10,151 nucleotides of DNA from an uncultured Chromatiaceae bacterium (GTDB lineage Bacteria > Pseudomonadota > Gammaproteobacteria > Enterobacterales > Alteromonadaceae). The stretch covers positions 1 through 10,151 of the forward strand of contig CAMLNG010000099.1 in assembly GCA_946481195.1 (NCBI GenBank), written 5' to 3'. A program made the translations under genes and the position numbers. The notes beneath the pieces are model-generated. The model was given only the letters and a program-made list of their open reading frames with translations. It was not told the DNA's origin and did no database searches. Shown here in pieces: positions 6,311 to 10,151 of this stretch; within the stretch, counting starts at the first letter, position 1; each line of letters starts with the position of its first letter.

Positions 6311-7558
6311 ATGGACCCATTAGTGCTTCGTTTATTGTTGGCAGCAAAGCAGCAAGATTTGGTTGCGTTGCGGCAGCTCCATGCGCTGATTGAGTTAGTG
6401 ACTCAAATCGGCGATGTCGTTCACCACCTGCAACGCGAGCGTGGACTCAGCAATTTGGTGATGTATACACCACAGACCTCATTCCAGAACCAGCTGACTG
6501 ATCAGGCCAAATTAGTGGAGCGGGCCCTTGAAAATACCGCTCGGGTGATACAAAACATTATGTCGTCGGGCTACATCAGTGCGGCACGATTGCAAACTTC
6601 GATTGCATTGGCGTTGCAAAGTAGTTTTGACTTAGCGGAGATCAGAAAATCTGTACAGCGCTACCAGTTGCAGCAGGAAGTCAGTCAGACACCCTGTGAG
6701 CAGTACTCAGTATTGATCCGTCTTTGGCTTGATGTGGTGATTGAAGCGGCAGGACTGTCGGTTTCTGCGCAGGTCAGCAGGTCGGTGCTTAGCCTGATCT
6801 ATCTATTACAAGCCAAAGAGTATGCGGGACAGGAACGTGCCTGGGGAGTCATTGCATTTTCTGGTAAAGCGGCTGGTGCAGAGCTGGCAGAGCGACTGCA
6901 AGTACTGGGGCAGTCTCAACACGATGCTTTACAGGCACTTTGGCCGGCAATCGATACCGGAAGTTGTCTGCAGTATCGGCCCTACTTTGAGCAAGGTACT
7001 GACCAACAGTATGCTGAACTGAAACAGCTGATGCTTGGCCTGTGTCTTCACTCACAGGCGTCGCCAGCATTAGCAGAGCTGTGGTACCAATGCGCCACTC
7101 AACGGATTGATGTGTTACACAGTATGTTAGAGCCCGTCAAAGCGAACCTGGAACAGCAACTGACCAACTCGAGACAAACCTACGATAAAGAACAGCGTTT
7201 ACTACAACATCATCGGTCTGAACCGGCCGGAATTGTTGCTGATGAAGTACCGCCTCTCTTTCCAACTGCTTCAAAATATCCGGAACAAGCTTCACTGCTG
7301 CACTTGTTGCGGGAGCAGTCACACTACATCTCAAGTATTGAGGCAGAGTTATGTAATGCGAGGATTGCGGTACAAGAACTAAAAATTATTCAAAGAGCAA
7401 AACTGTTGTTAATCGACCAGCATCAGCTGACTGAGCAACAAGCGCATCACCAATTACAGAAACTGGCCATGGATAGGCAGGAAACACTAGCGGAAGTGGC
7501 TGAGCAGGTCGTAGAAAAGTTTGCAATTCGCAATAAAAAGAGCGCCAAATCAAGCTGA
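6311..7558 (+). CDS. nasR: Nitrate/nitrite-responsive NIT-ANTAR transcription antiterminator
   Basis: A 415-residue regulator of the NasR type: the NIT domain senses nitrate or nitrite, and the ANTAR domain then binds paired hexaloop hairpins in leader RNA so that polymerase passes a terminator. The NIT domain (about residues 30-290) starts with VVHHLQRERGLSNLV (36-50), close to the family signature LVHxLQxERGxS; a mid-domain block QERAWGVIAFSGKAAG also fits. A coiled stretch leads into the C-terminal ANTAR domain (about 340-402) with IIQRAKLLLIDQHQLTEQQA, HHQLQKLAMDRQETLAEVAE. Length resembles Klebsiella NasR (about 390). Ribosome site is weak (GAG at 6303-6305). It is divergent from nirC, whose leader contains the matching hairpin and terminator, and shares the putative NtrC enhancer with it. 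Confidence 0.92.
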   Translation: MDPLVLRLLLAAKQQDLVALRQLHALIELVTQIGDVVHHLQRERGLSNLVMYTPQTSFQNQLTDQAKLVERALENTARVIQNIMSSGYISAARLQTSIALALQSSFDLAEIRKSVQRYQLQQEVSQTPCEQYSVLIRLWLDVVIEAAGLSVSAQVSRSVLSLIYLLQAKEYAGQERAWGVIAFSGKAAGAELAERLQVLGQSQHDALQALWPAIDTGSCLQYRPYFEQGTDQQYAELKQLMLGLCLHSQASPALAELWYQCATQRIDVLHSMLEPVKANLEQQLTNSRQTYDKEQRLLQHHRSEPAGIVADEVPPLFPTASKYPEQASLLHLLREQSHYISSIEAELCNARIAVQELKIIQRAKLLLIDQHQLTEQQAHHQLQKLAMDRQETLAEVAEQVVEKFAIRNKKSAKSS

Positions 7559-7567
7559 AATGGCGCT
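7534..7567 (-). terminator. Second terminator for the minus-strand porin, inside the nasR 3' end
   Basis: AGCGCCA (7541-7547) pairs with TGGCGCT (7561-7567); inner TCA/TGA pairs close a three-base loop. On the - strand it is followed by CTTTTT (7540-7535). It lies just beyond the first terminator and overlaps the last codons and stop of nasR, so it may also serve as the 3' end stem of the nasR mRNA, which has no U tract on its own strand. Confidence 0.55.
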
Positions 7568-7569
7568 GC

Positions 7570-7593
7570 AAAAAACCGACGTGGAGTTGTCGG
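7570..7593 (-). terminator. Intrinsic terminator after the minus-strand porin
   Basis: On the - strand CCGAC (7593-7589) pairs with GTCGG (7580-7576) around an eight-base loop and is followed by six U residues (7575-7570). It begins 20 bases after the porin stop codon, in the gap where nasR and the porin converge. Confidence 0.72.
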
Positions 7594-7613
7594 GCCGAGA
7601 GAGTTAAAGTGTG

Positions 7614-8810
7614 TTAAGGCTGATAAGTCACCATCAACCATAATTTACGAGTATCTGCCTGAAATTTATCTGCCTGATAAAAAGCGACTTTACCCAACAC
7701 TTGCCATTGTGGGTTCACTTCATAGGCCAGCGTCGCATCGACTTCATTGCCGTAATGAATATCGGCATAGTCACTGTTGAAACGGTGCCAGGACAAAGTT
7801 GCTTTTGTTTTCATTAATGGGAAAGCCAGCTGTACAGCTTGCTCCCTTAAGCCATTGACTGGCGTCGTCAAAAACAAATCAGCAAAACCGTTAAAGGCAT
7901 GCAAAGTCGCGAATGGCGTTTGGAATGCCACTTTACCGTCAGAACCTAACCTCTCTACAATCCCTTTGACTGTGACTTTACTGATGGGATAACTCAATTC
8001 CATCCGGTGATAGTCAACATTGTAATTGGTGGTGGCTTGGTGGGCATCTTGTTGATTTGCATGTGCTATCTGCCATTTGAAACCTTGGGCCGCACCTTTG
8101 TAATCCAATCCGCGCGTGCTGCTGGAACGAGCCACCAGGTTGTCAAAATCGAGGTCATACAAGTAGCCTTGCAGCACATGTTCCGGTTTTACTGTCCAAT
8201 TGGCTTGCGCCAAATTAAAGCGCCCATGTAGATCGGCATTCGGACCATCCGGGCCAAACACCCGGTTGGCATTATGTAAACTGGCAAGATCGAGTTGCAC
8301 TGCACTGCCGAAGCTCTGTACTAGTCTGATCCCATCAAAGGTCTGTTCATTCTGCCGCCAACCAACACTGCCAATAAAACGCTGGTCGCCGAAGTTCAGA
8401 CGCTGCCGGCCAAGCGTAATCTGACTGGCATCACCCGCTTTAAATAACAGAGCCGCCTGATTTAAATCCAGGCCGTCCGGATCTGCAATTGTGGCGTATC
8501 TGCTAAAACCATTTACTGTATTGTTGTAAGTCTCGCCACCGATCACAGCGACATGATCTGCTTCAATCAACGCACTGATACTTTGATTGGCAGCCAATGT
8601 CCATTTGCCAGTATTGACTGTGAGTCGGCTGCGCAATGTCGAGGCTAAAGCATCCTCGGGCTGGCCATCAGGTTGCACTTGTTCGAGGCGATAACGGAAG
8701 TTCCATTTGACGGTAGAATCTTGCCAGAATGGATTGTTTGCCGCAGCGGCAGCTGTGTTGGTGGCCAAAGAGCCGATGGCCAGAGTGGCCAGCCATAACG
8801 CGCGTTTCAT
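7614..8810 (-). CDS. Outer-membrane porin, paralogue of the porin at 2022-3287
   Basis: The product, 398 residues from the chosen start, is a predicted exported beta-barrel. MKRALWLATLAIGSLATNTAAAAA is a clear signal peptide. The mature protein repeats the landmark blocks of the first porin in the same order: NFRYRLEQVQPDG (37-49), ALASTLRSRLTV, TIADPDGLDLNQ, LGRQRLNFGDQRFIGSVGWRQ and NEQTFD (to 159), VAFQTPFATLHAFNGFAD and VNGLRE. It belongs to the same alginate-export-like group; substrate unknown. The frame extends 15 codons upstream, but the ATG at 8810 has GAGGA eight bases before it and gives the normal signal peptide. The extreme C-terminus is LWLMVTYQP, without the usual terminal aromatic residue. 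It lies 113 bases after the HPP gene on the same strand and may be co-transcribed with it. Two terminators follow. Confidence 0.82.
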   Translation of the reverse strand: MKRALWLATLAIGSLATNTAAAAANNPFWQDSTVKWNFRYRLEQVQPDGQPEDALASTLRSRLTVNTGKWTLAANQSISALIEADHVAVIGGETYNNTVNGFSRYATIADPDGLDLNQAALLFKAGDASQITLGRQRLNFGDQRFIGSVGWRQNEQTFDGIRLVQSFGSAVQLDLASLHNANRVFGPDGPNADLHGRFNLAQANWTVKPEHVLQGYLYDLDFDNLVARSSSTRGLDYKGAAQGFKWQIAHANQQDAHQATTNYNVDYHRMELSYPISKVTVKGIVERLGSDGKVAFQTPFATLHAFNGFADLFLTTPVNGLREQAVQLAFPLMKTKATLSWHRFNSDYADIHYGNEVDATLAYEVNPQWQVLGKVAFYQADKFQADTRKLWLMVTYQP

Positions 8811-8923
8811 CTTGGTTTTCCTCATGCGGTTCGCTGCGTCCATTGTAAGGCGCAAGCGCTGCTTTATGTGAAAAATACCAATAGAAACAGTTAGATAACC
8901 ATTAGTAGGTAACCCGTATTTTC

Positions 8924-10126
8924 TTAAGCCAGCCTTTGATGGGCTAACGTTTGGTGAACCAGTGCCGCCATCAGGTCCGATTGCGTGACCACACCACAGA
9001 GTTTTTGGTCGGCAGCCACAATAGGTACATGATGCAGGCCATTATTAGCCAGCAGCGGCACTAACACGGTGATCGGATCGTCCGGTGCAGCAACTACCAG
9101 CCGTGTACTCATTTTATCTACGACGTTGTTCTGCCGCAGACCCTGTTGCATGCGCCATTTTCTCCGCAGGTGTAGCCACAGACTACGTAAATGCTGACGG
9201 GTCCCGGTCAGTTCAGGTAAAGCCAAATCTTTCAGAAAATCCGGCACCGAGATCACCCCGACCAAACGATCATCGGCGCTGACCACTGGCAACATACTGA
9301 TTTTATGCTGGCGCAGCAGCGACCAGGCTTCTGATAGCGGCGTTTGCGGGCTGACCGTGACTAAATCCTTCGCCATAATATCGGCACAGCTTACCGCTGA
9401 GTGCTGGCGGCTCTGGGCATGTTGTTGCGCCAGGCTGAAAAGCTGCACCAGATCGGCTTCACTGATATCCAGCACCGACTGAAACTTATCCATCGCCGCC
9501 TGTAAATCTTCATGCTGCAGCTGACTGCGGCTTAATGGCTGCAGATCGGTGGTGATCGGCGTGCCCGGCCCCGGTACCGCTTGGCGCTGCGGTCGCAGGT
9601 AACGTTGCAATAACAAACTTACGCTCAGCATCACCAATAAATTCAGCCCGACCGGAAACAGCAGAAAATCAAGGCCGGGCGCATTGCCCGTGGTTGTGGC
9701 GATCACCGGCACTAACGCAGTGGCGCCGCCCGGCGGATGCATGGCTTCAAACAAATACATCACAAACAACACCATGGCGATGGTGGCTGCGGCCATCAGC
9801 GGAAAACTGCTAAACATATGGCTGCAGGCTAGGCCTATCGCTGCCGGCAAAAGGTGGCCCCACAAAAACACCGCTGGTTTGGCCAGCGGGCTGCCGGGCA
9901 AACCAAATAACAACACCGCCGAGGCACCCATTGATGCCAACAGTAACACATGACCACTGCCGGCCAGATACCACTGACTGATTTGCGAAACCAGCAACAA
10001 AGCGACAAAGGCCGCCGCCACCACTTTTAAGCGGTGGCGCAGTGTGATCGCTGCCAGATGTTGTTCATTGGGCTGGTACAAACCAAGCAGCTGAAGGAAG
10101 CGCTGTCGAAAAGAAACTGGGGCCAT
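8924..10126 (-). CDS. HPP-family inner-membrane protein with two CBS domains (candidate nitrite transporter)
   Basis: The product has 400 residues. The N-terminal half (about 32-178) has four or five hydrophobic segments and the family signature MHPPGGATAL (129-138). A linker leads to a CBS pair: MAKDLVTVSPQTPLSEAWSL...VGVISVPDFL (251-298) and MSTRLVVAAPDDPITVLVPL...CGVVTQSDLM (339-386), which usually bind adenine nucleotides and gate transport. HPP proteins of cyanobacteria and chloroplasts have been reported to transport nitrite, and the genes around this one all handle nitrite, so nitrite transport is a reasonable but unproved role. The ATG at 10126 has no good ribosome site and the frame stays open for the 25 bases to the window edge, so the true start could be further upstream. 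Confidence 0.85.
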   Translation of the reverse strand: MAPVSFRQRFLQLLGLYQPNEQHLAAITLRHRLKVVAAAFVALLLVSQISQWYLAGSGHVLLLASMGASAVLLFGLPGSPLAKPAVFLWGHLLPAAIGLACSHMFSSFPLMAAATIAMVLFVMYLFEAMHPPGGATALVPVIATTTGNAPGLDFLLFPVGLNLLVMLSVSLLLQRYLRPQRQAVPGPGTPITTDLQPLSRSQLQHEDLQAAMDKFQSVLDISEADLVQLFSLAQQHAQSRQHSAVSCADIMAKDLVTVSPQTPLSEAWSLLRQHKISMLPVVSADDRLVGVISVPDFLKDLALPELTGTRQHLRSLWLHLRRKWRMQQGLRQNNVVDKMSTRLVVAAPDDPITVLVPLLANNGLHHVPIVAADQKLCGVVTQSDLMAALVHQTLAHQRLA

Positions 10127-10151
10127 TTGGGTCGTCGCTGCTCGGTATTGC

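Noticed and set aside
8811..8855. 15-codon N-terminal extension of the second porin
   Set aside because: The GAGGA ribosome site lies within it and the following ATG at 8810 starts a standard signal peptide.
8811..8923. Promoter for the second porin in the gap after the HPP gene
   Set aside because: Only scattered AT-rich hexamers were seen, none with a convincing pair and no GG-N10-GC element, so no separate promoter is claimed.

Overview
The window carries part of a nitrate/nitrite assimilation region from a gammaproteobacterium. The protein style (NirB/NirD, alginate-export-like porins, NasR-type regulator) and the moderate GC content suggest an Alteromonadales/Rheinheimera-like aquatic relative. 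That placement is inference from family resemblance, not a database match.

Layout. The left part is on the + strand: the C-terminal third of the siroheme subunit of NADH-nitrite reductase (nirB, cut by the window edge), nirD (4-base overlap with nirB), a SUMT/CobA-type uroporphyrinogen-III methyltransferase that would supply siroheme, and an outer-membrane beta-barrel porin. The centre is on the - strand: a nitrite channel of the FNT family (nirC) followed 2 bases later by a fused PP2C phosphatase/Ser-Thr kinase with a C-terminal membrane anchor. Divergent from nirC on the + strand is a NIT-ANTAR nitrate/nitrite-responsive antiterminator (NasR-like). The right part is on the - strand: an HPP-family membrane protein with two CBS domains, then a second porin clearly paralogous to the first.

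Regulation. The most informative stretch is the nirC/nasR intergenic region (about 5931-6310). Reading toward nirC it holds a pair of NtrC-like dyads (TGCRC-N7-GYGCA type), a sigma-54-type -24/-12 element, a short 5' hairpin, a hairpin with a six-base loop AAAGGC (A1 and G4, the ANTAR target pattern), and an intrinsic terminator with eight U residues that shares bases with that hairpin. Reading toward nasR, the same dyads sit about 134 bases upstream of a second -24/-12 element. This predicts two-layer control: nitrogen limitation (NtrC/sigma-54) turns both genes on, and nitrate or nitrite sensed by NasR lets polymerase read through the nirC terminator. The architecture matches what is known for the Klebsiella nasF leader, here applied to a nitrite channel plus kinase/phosphatase operon.

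How the genes fit together. Porins admit anions across the outer membrane, NirC and possibly the HPP protein move nitrite across the inner membrane, NirBD reduces nitrite to ammonium with siroheme made through CobA, NasR and NtrC control expression, and the kinase/phosphatase may adjust transport or reduction after translation. No mobile element, CRISPR array, tRNA or rRNA was seen.
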